Below, in pieces: positions 41,234 to 51,148 of a DNA stretch of 64,000 nt. Origin of the DNA: Duganella dendranthematis (GTDB lineage Bacteria; Pseudomonadota; Gammaproteobacteria; Burkholderiales; Burkholderiaceae_D); contig NZ_CP051684.1 of assembly GCF_012849375.1 (NCBI RefSeq), forward strand, positions 5,766,001 to 5,830,000, in the 5' to 3' direction. The position numbers and the translations under genes are program-made. The notes under the pieces were generated by a model. It worked only from the letters and a program-made list of their open reading frames with translations, had not been told where the DNA came from and did not search any database. Within the stretch, counting starts at the first letter, position 1. Every line of letters starts with the position of its first letter.

Positions 41234-43456
41234 ATGCTTGCAAAACCCAGCGAATTGGACCGTACCGCCAGCCACATGATGCCCGCCGACGCCGAAATCC
41301 AGCAGCGCTTGCTGTTTCTGGAGGTAACGGCGGAAGATATCCAACTGCTGCGCGAGATTCATCCGCTGCTGCAACCCCGTCTGCCCGACGTCATCGCCGG
41401 CTTCTACCGCCACCTGCACACCATCCCGGTGCTGCGCAGCCTGCTGAAGGACCCGGTGGTGCTGGATCGCCTGTATCAGGTGCAGGCCGCCTACTTTCAG
41501 TCGCTGACCGCTGGCGACTACGGCAGCGACTACGTGCGCCACCGCCTGCGCGTGGGGCTGGCGCACCAGCGCATTGGCCTGGCGCCGGAATGGTATATCG
41601 GCGCTTACCGCAAATACCTCGGCGACCTCGGCCCGGTGCTGGAAGACCTGCTGCGCGACCGTCCCGGCCGGTTCCTGCCCACTTACAGCGCGCTCATGAA
41701 GGTGGCCAGTTTCGACATGGGCCTGGCGCTCGATACCTATATCAAGGCCAGCCGCCAGCAGCTGCGCGACAGCGAGGCGCGCTTCCGTGGCGCCTTCGGC
41801 CAGGCGGCGGTCGGGCTGGCGCAGTTGTCGGCCGACGGCCGCTGGCTGCGCGTCAACCGCAAGCTGCAAGACATCGTCGGCTATACCGAGGAAGAACTGC
41901 GCGGCATGCACGTGGCCGACCTGGTGACGGCGGAAGACTGGCAGATCGACGCGCCGCTATTGCGCGCGCTGGCGCACGGCGAGCTGGAGACCTCGTCGCG
42001 CGAGAAGCGTTACCTGTGCAGGGACGGGCGCCGCGTGTGGGTCAAGGCCACCGTCACCGCCATGCAGCCGGATGCCGGCGATGCGGCGCTGGTGGCGGTG
42101 ATCGAAGACATCTCGCAGCGCAAGCAGTTCGAGGAAGAACTGATGCACCTGGCGCGGCACGACGCGCTGACCGGCCTCGCCAACCGCACGCTGCTGCTGG
42201 ACCGGGTGTCGCAGGCGATCGCCCAATCGCGCCGCAGCGGCAACCAGGTCGCCATGCTGTTCCTCGACCTGGACCGCTTCAAGACCATCAACGACAGCCT
42301 CGGGCACGACGCCGGCGACCGTGTCGTGATCGAAGTCGGCCGCCGCCTCAAGCAGGCGGTACGCGACGCCGACACCGTGGCGCGCTTCGGCGGCGACGAG
42401 TTCGTCGTGCTGCTGCCCGAACTGCCGACCGAAGACATCGCCGCCGCGCTGGCGCAGAAAATCCTCAACGCCCTGTTCGAGCCAATGCTAATCCACGGGC
42501 ACGAACTGGCGCCGGCGTGCAGCATCGGCATCAGCCTGTATCCGCGCGACGGCGACAACGGCAAGACGCTGCTGAAGAATGCCGATGCTGCGTTGTACCA
42601 GGCCAAGGCCATGGGGCGTGGCAATTACCAGTTCTATTCAGAAGAAATGAACGCCCGTACGCTGGACCGGCTAACGCTGGAAAGCGGCTTGCGCCACGCC
42701 GTCGAGCGCGGCGAGTTGCAGCTGAAATACCAGCCGCAGATCGACCTGGCCGATGGCGCCATCCTCGGCGCCGAAGCGCTGCTGCGCTGGCAGCCGGCCG
42801 GCCAGCAACTGGTGATGCCGGACGCCTTCATCACCATCGCCGAAGAAACCGGCCTGATCGTGCCGATCGGCGAATGGGTGTTGCGCACCGCCTGCGCGCA
42901 ACAGGTGGCGTGGCGCCAGGCCGGCCTGCCCGACCTGCGGATTGCGGTCAACCTGTCGGCGCGCCAGTTCCGCCAGCCGGGCCTGGACGCGATGGTGGCG
43001 CGCGTGCTGGCCGACACCGGTTGTGCGGCCGACCGGCTGGAACTGGAAATCACCGAATCGGTGTTGATGGAACGGCCCGACAGCGCCGCCGAGACCTTGC
43101 AGCGGCTGAGCGACATGGGCGTGCAACTGGCCATCGACGACTTCGGCACCGGGTATTCCAGCCTGTCCTACCTGAAGCGCTTCCCGATCAACGCGCTAAA
43201 GATCGACCGCTCCTTCGTGCGCGACATCGCCGCCAAGCGCGCCGCCAGCAACGACGACGGCGCCATTGCTGCCGCCGTCATCGCGCTGGCCCACAGCATG
43301 GGCTTGACGGTGGTGGCCGAAGGCGTGGAAACCGAACAGCAGCGCGACTTCCTGCGCCAACTGCACTGCGACCAGGCGCAAGGCTTCTATTTCAGCGAGC
43401 CGATGTCGGCGGCGGCGTTGGAACACTTATTTATTCAAGGAGCAGCAAGCAAATGA
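41234..43456 (+). CDS. globin-coupled PAS-GGDEF-EAL cyclic-di-GMP protein
   Basis: 740 residues from the ATG at 41234. A heme-globin sensor domain covers residues 20-175, with the proximal histidine H111 in [24 protein letters not shown] domain follows (about 190-305), then GGDEF with an intact GGDEF active site and an RDAD inhibitory site five residues before it, and EAL with EALLRW, NLSARQF, EITES and [15 protein letters not shown] motifs intact. Both cyclase and phosphodiesterase activities are possible, gated by O2. It overlaps the PiuC-type dioxygenase gene by four bases (ATGA), so the two are translationally coupled. Confidence 0.93.
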   Translation: MLAKPSELDRTASHMMPADAEIQQRLLFLEVTAEDIQLLREIHPLLQPRLPDVIAGFYRHLHTIPVLRSLLKDPVVLDRLYQVQAAYFQSLTAGDYGSDYVRHRLRVGLAHQRIGLAPEWYIGAYRKYLGDLGPVLEDLLRDRPGRFLPTYSALMKVASFDMGLALDTYIKASRQQLRDSEARFRGAFGQAAVGLAQLSADGRWLRVNRKLQDIVGYTEEELRGMHVADLVTAEDWQIDAPLLRALAHGELETSSREKRYLCRDGRRVWVKATVTAMQPDAGDAALVAVIEDISQRKQFEEELMHLARHDALTGLANRTLLLDRVSQAIAQSRRSGNQVAMLFLDLDRFKTINDSLGHDAGDRVVIEVGRRLKQAVRDADTVARFGGDEFVVLLPELPTEDIAAALAQKILNALFEPMLIHGHELAPACSIGISLYPRDGDNGKTLLKNADAALYQAKAMGRGNYQFYSEEMNARTLDRLTLESGLRHAVERGELQLKYQPQIDLADGAILGAEALLRWQPAGQQLVMPDAFITIAEETGLIVPIGEWVLRTACAQQVAWRQAGLPDLRIAVNLSARQFRQPGLDAMVARVLADTGCAADRLELEITESVLMERPDSAAETLQRLSDMGVQLAIDDFGTGYSSLSYLKRFPINALKIDRSFVRDIAAKRAASNDDGAIAAAVIALAHSMGLTVVAEGVETEQQRDFLRQLHCDQAQGFYFSEPMSAAALEHLFIQGAASK

Positions 43457-44133
43457 TGTTACACATTCCCGGCGTCTTGACGCCCGACCAGGCGGCCTAT
43501 ATGCGGCAGCGCCTGCACGACGCCCACTGGATCGACGGCCGCGCCACCGTCGGCGCGCAGGGTGCGCAAGTCAAGCAGAATATGCAGCTGGAGGAACACG
43601 GACCGCTGGCGCGTGAACTGGGCCAGATCATCCTCAACGCGCTGGCCGCCAACCCGCTGTTCTTCGCCGCCGCACTGCCGCTGCGTACCTGCCCGCCGAT
43701 GTTCAACAAATACAGCGGCGGCGGTACTTACGGCAACCATGTGGACGGCGCGATGCGCCGCGTCGCGGGCGCCGCGCCGTGGCTGCGCACCGATGTGTCG
43801 TCGACGCTGTTCCTCACCGATCCCGACGAATACGATGGCGGCGAGCTGGTGGTCGAAGACACTTACGGCACGCATGAAGTCAAACTCCCGGCGGGCGACC
43901 TGATCGTCTATCCATCGACCAGCATCCACCGGGTAGAACCGGTCACGCGCGGCGCCCGCATCAGCGCCTTTTTCTGGACCCAGAGCATGATCCGCGACGA
44001 CGCCAGGCGCAATCTGCTCCTCGACCTCGACCGCAATATTCAATCCCTGCGCACCCGCGCCGGCGACGCCGACGAAATCGTCAGCCTCACCGGCATCTAC
44101 CACAACCTGCTACGACAGTGGAGCGAAGCTTGA
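43453..44133 (+). CDS. piuC: PKHD-type Fe(II)/2-oxoglutarate dioxygenase (PiuC/YbiX)
   Basis: 226 residues closely following E. coli Ybi[13 protein letters not shown] start, iron ligands in [11 protein letters not shown] (HxD) and the distal His in [17 protein letters not shown] with the 2-oxoglutarate arginine, and the C-terminal QSLR ... [11 protein letters not shown]. These enzymes are usually linked to TonB siderophore receptors and iron limitation; their substrate is not established. Here no receptor is adjacent; instead it starts on an ATGA overlap with an O2-sensing cyclic-di-GMP gene. An AAGGAG precedes the start. Confidence 0.93.
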   Translation: MMLHIPGVLTPDQAAYMRQRLHDAHWIDGRATVGAQGAQVKQNMQLEEHGPLARELGQIILNALAANPLFFAAALPLRTCPPMFNKYSGGGTYGNHVDGAMRRVAGAAPWLRTDVSSTLFLTDPDEYDGGELVVEDTYGTHEVKLPAGDLIVYPSTSIHRVEPVTRGARISAFFWTQSMIRDDARRNLLLDLDRNIQSLRTRAGDADEIVSLTGIYHNLLRQWSEA

Positions 44134-44143
44134 GCACGGCGCG

Positions 44144-45064
44144 CTAGGGAATGTAGGAATCGATATTCTCCTGGGTGAGGTAGATCGCATCGACCGTCAC
44201 GCGGCGGTTGGCTGGCAGCTTCTTGTCAACGGCGCGTACCGCCATCTGTACCGCCTGATAGCCGATGGCGTGCGCGGCCTGCACCACCAGGCCGGTCACC
44301 GCGCCGCTTTGCAGGCCTTCCAGCAACTGGTCGGTGACGTCGACGCCGATGTAGGTCACGTGCCCGGCCAGACGCTGCGCGCGCAAGGCCGCCAGCACGC
44401 CCATGCTGGTGGCTTCGTTCGGCGCGAAGACACCCTGGAATCTGCCCTTTTGACTGACCAACGCGGACGAAGCGTTGACGAACGCTTCGCCATACACGGC
44501 GCCGAGATAACCGCCATCGATCACCTGCAAGCCCTTGCGGGCGGCGGCTTCGGCGAAGCCGCTCTCGCGCTGATCGGTGGTCTGCCAGCCTTGCTTCATG
44601 CGAAACAGCAGCACCGCGCCCTTGCCTTTCAGGCGCTTGGCCATGGCTTCGCCGGCCAGTTGTCCTGCCTTGAAGTTGTCGGTGCCGACCATGCCGGTGG
44701 CCGACGGTGCACCCAGCGTGCGGTCCACGTAGATCACCGGGACGCCGCTGCGTTGCAGCTTCTCCACCGCCAGCGCCATGTCCGCGGAACCTGGCGCAAT
44801 CACCAGCGCGTTGCAGCCGCGCTGACTGACCATCTCCAGCACGGCGGTCTGGATCCCGGCCTGGTTTTCTTCCTGCGGGCCGCGAAAATAGATATCGTAG
44901 CCCAGCGCCTTGCCGGCTTCGATGGCGCCGCTATTGACGCCCTTCCAGAAGATGCCACCGCCGCCACTGGGAATGAAACCGATGCAGCCTTTAGCCTGCA
45001 CGCCGGTAGCAGCGCCTAGCAGCAAGCAAGCTACCGTGAGGTGGAGAGACCATGTTTTTATCAT
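44144..45064 (-). CDS. orphan periplasmic sugar-binding protein (RbsB family)
   Basis: 306 residues with a signal peptide (cleavage near VQA, residue 24) and two alpha/beta lobes of the type I periplasmic binding family: GFIPSGGGGIFWKGVNSGAIEAGKAL, ALVIAPGSADMALAVEKLQRSGVPVIYVDR and TGLVVQAAHAIGYQAVQMAV. Such proteins bind ribose, xylose or similar sugars. No ABC permease or ATPase gene is adjacent; the neighbour 31 bases upstream is a large hybrid kinase. It may serve as a sugar sensor or use a transporter elsewhere. Confidence 0.9.
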   Translation of the reverse strand: MIKTWSLHLTVACLLLGAATGVQAKGCIGFIPSGGGGIFWKGVNSGAIEAGKALGYDIYFRGPQEENQAGIQTAVLEMVSQRGCNALVIAPGSADMALAVEKLQRSGVPVIYVDRTLGAPSATGMVGTDNFKAGQLAGEAMAKRLKGKGAVLLFRMKQGWQTTDQRESGFAEAAARKGLQVIDGGYLGAVYGEAFVNASSALVSQKGRFQGVFAPNEATSMGVLAALRAQRLAGHVTYIGVDVTDQLLEGLQSGAVTGLVVQAAHAIGYQAVQMAVRAVDKKLPANRRVTVDAIYLTQENIDSYIP

Positions 45065-45095
45065 CTCCCCATCCTGATGCCTGGCGGGCTGAACG

Positions 45096-48000
45096 TCAAG
45101 TGAGCGCGGCCAGTAACAGAGTAAAATCGACCGGCTTGGTCAGATGCTGGTCGAAACCGGCGGCGCTGGAGCGTTCCTTGTCGGACGGCGTGCCCCAGCC
45201 GGTCAGCGCGATGATGCGGGCGCCGGCCATGCCTTCCATGCGGCGCAGCGCGCGCGCCGCCTCGTGGCCGCTGATGTCGGGCAGCCCGATGTCGAGGAAT
45301 ACCACCTGCGGCAGGTACACCGCAGCGCTGCTCAGCGCCGCCGCACCGCTGTGCGCCACCTGCACTTGATGGCCGCTGAATTCCAGCAGCGCCGCCAGGG
45401 TTTCGGCGGCGTCGATATTATCGTCCACCACCAGCACCCGCAGACCGCTTGCCTGCGGCGCAGACGCCGGCGCGTCCATCATCACCGGTTGCCCGGTAGA
45501 CGCCTCCTGTTCGGCCAGCGGCAGCCATACCGTAAAGCGGCTACCCTGTCCAACACCGGCGCTTTCTGCGCGCACTCGGCCATGGTGCAGCTGCACCACC
45601 TGTCGCACCAGGTTCAGTCCCACGCCCAGGCCACCCTGCGCCATCGCCTGGCCGGCCGGCACCTGCGCGTACATATCGAATACCGACGACAGCAACTGCG
45701 GCTCGATGCCGATGCCATTGTCCGATACGCTAAGCACCACTTCGCGATCCGCCACGCGGGCGGCGAGCTCGATGCGGCCGCCGTTCGGCGTGTATTTGGC
45801 CGCGTTGTTCAGCAGATTACTCAACACCTGCGCGATGCGATGGCGGTCCACCTCCATGATCAGCGGCGCCGAGGGCAGCTTCAACGACAACTGGTGTGCG
45901 CCTTTGTTGATCAGCGGCGTGCTAATTTCTACCGCATCGCTGACCACATCGGCCAGTGGCACACGCTCATGCCGCAGTGTGACCTTGCCCTCCGCCAGCC
46001 GCGCGATGTCGAGCAGGTCATCGACCAGATGCACCATGTGGTCGACCTGCCGCAGCATCATGCCTTGCAGGTCGCCCGCAGCGGCGCCTACCGGCCGCGC
46101 CGCCATCAATTCCAATCCGGCGCGGATCGGCGCCAGCGGATTGCGCAACTCGTGCGCCAGCGTGTACAGGAATTCGCTCTGGCGCTGGTTCTTCTCGGTC
46201 AGTTCGCCGGCCAGCCGTTGCAGCTTCATCTCGGCGTGCTTGTGGTTGGTGATATCGAGACTGATACCATCGAAGCGCGTCGGCTGGCATTGGTCGTCGA
46301 CGTCACACCAGCCGACGGCACGCAGCCAGCGCGCCGCAGTATCGGTCTCGGTATCGGTCTCGGTATCGGTAGCGGCGACGCCGGAGACGCGGAACTCCAC
46401 ATCAAGCGGCACACCGTCGCGCAAGGCACCCGTGATGCCGCCCGCGAGGCGCTTGCGATCCTCGGTGTCCACCACGGCCAGCAGCTGTTCTATCGACATC
46501 GTCTCCTGCCCCGCCAGGTCAATGTGCGCCGCCATCTGCGGATTGACGCGCAGCGCGTCGAACGGCGCATCCGCATGCCACACGCCGATATCGCCGGCGC
46601 CGGCCACGCGGGCAAAGCGCTCCTGCAACATCTTGCGCGTATGGATATCGATCACAGTGCCGACAAAGCCGGCCGGCTTGCCATCGTCGCCCATGCGCGG
46701 CATGCCGGCGTCGATGCACCAGCGATAAACGCCGTCATGACGGCGCAGCCGCAAGTCTGCCGAATATGGCGTACCGGCTGCGCATGCAGCGTCAAAGGCT
46801 TGACGAACGTGCTCCATATCGTCGGGATGCACGTTCTCCAGCCAACCGACACCCAGATCCTGTTCCGGCGTGCGGCCAGTGTAGTCGTACCAGCGCTGGC
46901 TCAGATAGGTGGTCTGGCCAGCGGCGTCGGTGGTCCACAAAATGACCGGCGAGGCGTCGATCAGTGCATGGAAGTAGGCCTCGCGCAGCATGCCATCCTG
47001 GCGCTGCTGCTCGCGTTCGCGCCCCAGCGTCACCTGGCGCAGCACCCGCGCCAGCAGCTCGTTGGTGGAAAATGGCTTGACCAGATAATCGTCGGCGCCG
47101 GCCTGCAAGCCTTCGATCTTGGCTTCCTCGCCGGCGCGGGCGGACAGCAGGATCACCGGCAGATGGCGCACCGCTTCCGTGGCGCGAATGCGGGCGATCA
47201 GACCGAAGCCGTCCAGCCTTGGCATCATAACGTCGCTCAGCAGCAGGTCGCACGGATGCAGCAACAGATGCTCGAACGCCGCCTGGCCGTCGGCGCTGAC
47301 CGTCACATCGGCGTGCGGGTCAAGCAGCGACTTCAGATAGGCGCGCATGTCGTTGTTATCATCGGCGATCAGGATGCGCGGGCGGTGCTGCTGCGGCCCG
47401 GTCACCTCGTCGTCGCCATGATCATGGCGTGTGACGGGCTTGTTCTCGTCTGCATCCGGCAGCCAGCGCAGCGCTTCTTCGACAAACGCGGCGCCGGTGC
47501 GCGGCGTGCCGCTGCTGGTCAGCGTCGGATCGGCATCCGCCGCAACCACGCGTTCGGGCGGCAAATGCGCGTGGCCGAACGGGATATCCACATCGAACTG
47601 CGTACCCTCGCCCACCACGCTCTGCACCGCGATCTGGCCACCGTGCAGACGCACCAGTTCCTGGATCAGCGCCAGGCCGATGCCGCTGCCTTCATAGGTG
47701 CGTCCGGGCGCTCCTTCGATGCGGTGGAAGCGCTCGAAAGTGCGCGGCAGTTCGTGCGCCGGAATGCCGCCGCCGGTGTCGCGCACCGACAGCCGCACCA
47801 TGCCGGCGTGTTCGCGCAGCGTCAGCGTCACTTCGCCGGCCAGCGTAAATTTAAACGCGTTCGACAGCAGGTTGAAGACGATCTTTTCCCACATATCGCG
47901 ATCGACGTAGACCGGCTGCGCCAGTGGCGGCAAGTCCAGCGTGTAGCGCAAGCCGCCCTTGATCATGGCCGATTCAAATACGCCGGCCAGTTCCACCGTC

Positions 48001-49286
48001 AGCCACGCCAGATCCACCGGCTGGTAGCTGGCCTGCACGCGGCCGGCCTCGATGCGCGAGAAATCCAGCAGCGAGTTGACCAGCTTAAGCAGGCGCAATG
48101 CGTTGCGGTGCGTGGTTTCGATGCGGCGGCGCTGTTCCGGCGACAGGCCGTCGTTGGCCAGCGCGTCATCCAGCGGGCCAAGAATCAGCGTCAGCGGCGT
48201 GCGGAATTCATGCGACACATTGGAGAAGAATGCGGTCTTGGCGCGGTCGATGCGCGCCAGTTCCTCGGCGCGCCGCTGTTCCTGTTCATAGGCAGTGACG
48301 TTGCCGACGGCGGTGTTGAAGGCAGCATTCAGCAGGGCGTAGAAGTTGCGGTAGTCTTGGTCCACTGCGCGCCGCGCGCTGACGCCGGCCACCAGGAAAC
48401 CGAACACCTCCTGCTGGCCCGGCAGGCTGACCGGCAACACCAGCGCGGAATTCGGCGCTTCTTCATACGGGCCGCAAGGCGTGGCGCCAAAGCGCGCCGC
48501 CAGACCGTCGATCTGCAACGCCTTGCCACTCGCCGCGACATGGCTGAACGGCCAGTATTCATCGTCCATTGGCGTCTGTTGCGGCGCCAGCGTACTGCCG
48601 GCGGTGATGCCGGCGCTGCCGCGCAGGTGCAACTGGCCACTGTCCTCGTCGCGCTGGTAGAACAACAGGAACGGCACGTCCAGCGACAGCTGTTCGTACT
48701 GGCCAGCCAGGTCGCGACCGATATCTTCCACGGTACGCGCATCGACGATCGCGGCGCTCAGGTCGCGCAGACTTTGCGAACGGCGCGCGTTCAGCACCTG
48801 CGCAGTGGTTTCGGTAATCGGGTGGAAGATGCCGCCGACTTCGCCCGATTCGTCGCGGATCGGCGAGAACGAGAAGGTCATGAACGCTTCTTCCAGATAG
48901 CCGTCGCGGTCCAGGAACATGCGCTGGTCCTTGATGTAGGTGCCCTCGCCCTGCTGCGCGCGGTCGAACTTGTCGCCGACCACCGGCAAGGCGGTGGCCC
49001 AGCATACCTTGAACGGCTCGCCCATCGACGCCGGATGCTTGCCGCCGCAAATCGGCCGGTAGGCGTCGTTGTAGATCTGGATGTATTCCGGCCCCCACGC
49101 CACCAGGATCGGGAAGGTCGAGGACAGGCACAGGCTGACCGTGGTGCGCAAACTCTGCGGCCAGGCGTCGATCGGTCCCAGCGGCGTGCGCGACCAGTCG
49201 ATAGTGGCAATCAGTGCCGCCATCTCGCCGCCGCCCGCAAGCCAGTTGATATCGGACGATGTACTAAGCGGCACGGAGGATGGCAT
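45096..49286 (-). CDS. hybrid sensor histidine kinase with two kinase cores and two receiver domains
   Basis: 1396 residues from the ATG at 49286 (a TTG at 49304 is also open). No membrane helices are seen, so it is probably cytoplasmic. Order: PAS-like domain, GAF (about 170-345), HisKA (SHEFRTPL, H359) and HATPase, receiver (ILIADDNNDM ... LLSDVMMP), two PAS domains, second HisKA (AHELRNPLAP) and HATPase, and a terminal receiver (VLVVDDN ... VFLDIGLPD). Both cores have N, G1 and G2 boxes. A TDTETDTETDTA repeat lies between the second pair of PAS and the second core. It is followed by an orphan sugar-binding protein; no DNA-binding output regulator is adjacent. Confidence 0.92.
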   Translation of the reverse strand: MPSSVPLSTSSDINWLAGGGEMAALIATIDWSRTPLGPIDAWPQSLRTTVSLCLSSTFPILVAWGPEYIQIYNDAYRPICGGKHPASMGEPFKVCWATALPVVGDKFDRAQQGEGTYIKDQRMFLDRDGYLEEAFMTFSFSPIRDESGEVGGIFHPITETTAQVLNARRSQSLRDLSAAIVDARTVEDIGRDLAGQYEQLSLDVPFLLFYQRDEDSGQLHLRGSAGITAGSTLAPQQTPMDDEYWPFSHVAASGKALQIDGLAARFGATPCGPYEEAPNSALVLPVSLPGQQEVFGFLVAGVSARRAVDQDYRNFYALLNAAFNTAVGNVTAYEQEQRRAEELARIDRAKTAFFSNVSHEFRTPLTLILGPLDDALANDGLSPEQRRRIETTHRNALRLLKLVNSLLDFSRIEAGRVQASYQPVDLAWLTVELAGVFESAMIKGGLRYTLDLPPLAQPVYVDRDMWEKIVFNLLSNAFKFTLAGEVTLTLREHAGMVRLSVRDTGGGIPAHELPRTFERFHRIEGAPGRTYEGSGIGLALIQELVRLHGGQIAVQSVVGEGTQFDVDIPFGHAHLPPERVVAADADPTLTSSGTPRTGAAFVEEALRWLPDADENKPVTRHDHGDDEVTGPQQHRPRILIADDNNDMRAYLKSLLDPHADVTVSADGQAAFEHLLLHPCDLLLSDVMMPRLDGFGLIARIRATEAVRHLPVILLSARAGEEAKIEGLQAGADDYLVKPFSTNELLARVLRQVTLGREREQQRQDGMLREAYFHALIDASPVILWTTDAAGQTTYLSQRWYDYTGRTPEQDLGVGWLENVHPDDMEHVRQAFDAACAAGTPYSADLRLRRHDGVYRWCIDAGMPRMGDDGKPAGFVGTVIDIHTRKMLQERFARVAGAGDIGVWHADAPFDALRVNPQMAAHIDLAGQETMSIEQLLAVVDTEDRKRLAGGITGALRDGVPLDVEFRVSGVAATDTETDTETDTAARWLRAVGWCDVDDQCQPTRFDGISLDITNHKHAEMKLQRLAGELTEKNQRQSEFLYTLAHELRNPLAPIRAGLELMAARPVGAAAGDLQGMMLRQVDHMVHLVDDLLDIARLAEGKVTLRHERVPLADVVSDAVEISTPLINKGAHQLSLKLPSAPLIMEVDRHRIAQVLSNLLNNAAKYTPNGGRIELAARVADREVVLSVSDNGIGIEPQLLSSVFDMYAQVPAGQAMAQGGLGVGLNLVRQVVQLHHGRVRAESAGVGQGSRFTVWLPLAEQEASTGQPVMMDAPASAPQASGLRVLVVDDNIDAAETLAALLEFSGHQVQVAHSGAAALSSAAVYLPQVVFLDIGLPDISGHEAARALRRMEGMAGARIIALTGWGTPSDKERSSAAGFDQHLTKPVDFTLLLAALT
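46339..46374 (-). repeat. three tandem 12-base units inside the hybrid kinase gene
   Basis: GTATCGGTCTCG is repeated twice and followed by a third copy differing at two bases. On the coding strand it encodes TDTETDTETDTA in a loop between PAS and the second kinase core. The unit is in frame, so copy number changes would lengthen or shorten the protein without breaking it. Confidence 0.8.
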
Positions 49287-49355
49287 AGAAAAATAAGCGG
49301 TCAATGGAACCGGTCATTTTACGCGACAACCTCGGCCCGGCGCCGTACTTTTTGC

Positions 49356-49550
49356 TCAGGCCTCAACAATCGGCGCAAACCGAGGCACGCGTTTGCCGTC
49401 CACTTCGATCTCCTCGAAAAACACGGCCCGTGGACGGCACCAGATACTGCCATTAGCGGCGCGGTAGACGATCAGCGGCGTCAGATCGGCCTCCATGGTG
49501 GCTTCGCAGACCAATTCGTACTCGCCGCCTTTGTAGTGCTTGAATCGCAT
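49356..49550 (-). CDS. DUF1653 family small protein
   Basis: 64 residues. The whole chain fits DUF1653: FKHYKGGEYELVCEA, then LIVYRAANGSIWCRPRAVFFEEI and RVPRFAPI. Function is unknown for the family. The ATG at 49550 is preceded by AGGAAGGGA; the frame opens ten codons earlier but without a comparable site. It lies between the kinase and the divergent cupin gene. Confidence 0.85.
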   Translation of the reverse strand: MRFKHYKGGEYELVCEATMEADLTPLIVYRAANGSIWCRPRAVFFEEIEVDGKRVPRFAPIVEA

Positions 49551-49623
49551 GGTGTCCCTTCCTGAAATAAAAGACGGCATTCTACCCGCCGTCGCCGTGT
49601 CGCTGAACTGTTAAAATTCTGCC

Positions 49624-49991
49624 ATGAATACGACGACCATAACCCAATTCCGCCTTCAGTCCCCGACGCCCGAATACGACCATCCGCGTGAAGAACGCCG
49701 GCTGGAGGGCAATCCGCAGCGCACGACCTGGAATCATTTCACCAGCGCCAGCAACGAGGTTAACGCTGGTATCTGGGCCTGCGAGCGCGGCAGCTGGCGC
49801 ATCGCTTTCGCCGACAACAAAGACGAGTATTTCTACGTACTGGAAGGCCGTTGCCGCGTGATCGACGAGCATGGCAACGCCGCCGAAGCCGGGCCCGGCG
49901 ACGCCATGGTCATCCCCGCCGGGTTCAAGGGGTGTTTGAAGTGGTCGAGCCGGTCCGCAAGCACTATGTGATTATCGACCGCGCGGCCTGA
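49624..49991 (+). pseudogene. cupin domain protein with apparent one-base deletion near its end
   Basis: The frame from 49624 encodes a small RmlC-type cupin (WRIAFADNKDEYFYVLEGRCRVIDEHG, then AGPGDAMVIPAGFKG). The uncorrected frame stops at 49971 after an off-pattern tail. Adding one G to the run at 49929-49932 restores VFEVVEPVRKHYVIIDRAA and a stop at 49991, exactly the tail expected of the family and directly abutting the convergent antiporter stop at 49992. About 120 residues when restored. Either a genuine recent mutation or an error in a G tract; compare the similar case near 25590. Confidence 0.75.
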
Positions 49992-51089
49992 TCACGGAAC
50001 GATGGTCACGAACAGGTAGACCGCAAAAATCGTTAGCAAGATCGTGCCCTGCATGATCGTGGTGCGGCCGCCGGTCAGCGACAGCGAGGTAACGATCAGC
50101 GACAGCAGCAGCAACACGGTCGATTTGATGTCGATGCCCAGCGTCAGCGTCCAGCCGTTCATCAACGCCACAATCGCCACGCAGGGAATCGTCAGGCCGA
50201 TGCTGGCCAACGCCGAGCCGAGCGCCAGATTCAGGCTGGTCTGCAGCCGGTTGGCACGTGCGGCCTGGAACGCGGCAATCCCCTCCGGCAGCAGCACCAC
50301 GGCCGCGATGATGATCCCCACCAGCGCTTTCGGCGCGCCCATCTTCAGCACCGCAGCTTCCAGCGACGGCGACAGGGACTTGGCCAGCAACACCACGGAA
50401 CCGAGGCACACCAGCAGCAAGGCGCCGCTGACCCACGCCATGCGCGACGAGGCCACCGGGCCATGCTCATCCTCGGCGGCCGTCCCTTCCTGCGGCAGGA
50501 AATATTCGCGGTGCCGCACCGTCTGCACCAGCACAAACGTGCCGTACAAAACCAGCGAAATCACCGCGATGAAAATCAGCTGGCTGCTGTTGTAGGACGG
50601 ACCGGGCGTGGTGATGGTGTAATTCGGCAGCACCATGGTCAGCACCGAAATCGCCGCCAGCGTCGCCAGCGCGGCCGACACGCCGGTGGCCGTAAAGCTT
50701 TGCTCGCCGTGCCGGTTGCCGCCGGCCAGCAGACACAGGCCGACCATGCCGTTCAGGATCAGCATCACCGCCGCATACACGGTATCGCGCGCCAGTCCGG
50801 TGGTTTCCGCACCGCCCGCCACCATCAGCGAGACGATCAGCGCCACCTCGATCGAGGTCACCGCCACCGCCAGCACCAGCGTGCCGAACGGTTCACCGAT
50901 CTTGTGCGCCACCACCTCGGCATGGAACACTGCGGCCAGCACGCCGCCGAACAAGCAGGCGGCCAGCACCACCAGCATCAGCGCCGAAGGCGCGCCCTCC
51001 CCGCCGAGCAGCGACTTTCCGCCAATCGCCAGCCAGCCGAGTACGGGTGCAGCGATGGTCCAGATAGGGAGGGAGGCTTGTATTTTCAT
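49992..51089 (-). CDS. chaA: ChaA-type Ca2+/H+ antiporter (CaCA family)
   Basis: 365 residues, close to the 366 of E. coli ChaA, with about eleven membrane helices. The two alpha repeats of the CaCA superfamily are visible: GEPFGTLVLAVAVTSIEVALIVSLM and, in the second half, VVLLPEGIAAFQAARANRLQTSLNLALGSALASIGL, both with acidic ion-binding residues. It exports Ca2+ (or Na+/K+) in exchange for protons. A GC-rich acidic loop near residue 200 separates the halves. Confidence 0.93.
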   Translation of the reverse strand: MKIQASLPIWTIAAPVLGWLAIGGKSLLGGEGAPSALMLVVLAACLFGGVLAAVFHAEVVAHKIGEPFGTLVLAVAVTSIEVALIVSLMVAGGAETTGLARDTVYAAVMLILNGMVGLCLLAGGNRHGEQSFTATGVSAALATLAAISVLTMVLPNYTITTPGPSYNSSQLIFIAVISLVLYGTFVLVQTVRHREYFLPQEGTAAEDEHGPVASSRMAWVSGALLLVCLGSVVLLAKSLSPSLEAAVLKMGAPKALVGIIIAAVVLLPEGIAAFQAARANRLQTSLNLALGSALASIGLTIPCVAIVALMNGWTLTLGIDIKSTVLLLLSLIVTSLSLTGGRTTIMQGTILLTIFAVYLFVTIVP

Positions 51090-51148
51090 GTGCGGGGCTC
51101 ACTGTGGTAACAGCGGCAACCTTAGCACAGATGGCAGACTTTTCCGCT

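Noticed and set aside
41167..43452. Long second open frame (over 750 codons) running through the whole globin-GGDEF-EAL gene in another plus frame and joining the dioxygenase frame.
   Set aside because: The translated sequence is Arg/Gly/Pro-rich without domains, while the overlapping frame has a complete multi-domain protein. It is a high-GC shadow; only the part from 43453 is real.
45144..49565. Very long antisense open frame (about 1470 codons) opposite the hybrid kinase.
   Set aside because: His/Gln/Arg-rich composition, no recognisable domain and complete overlap with a well-defined kinase; typical antisense shadow in GC-rich DNA.
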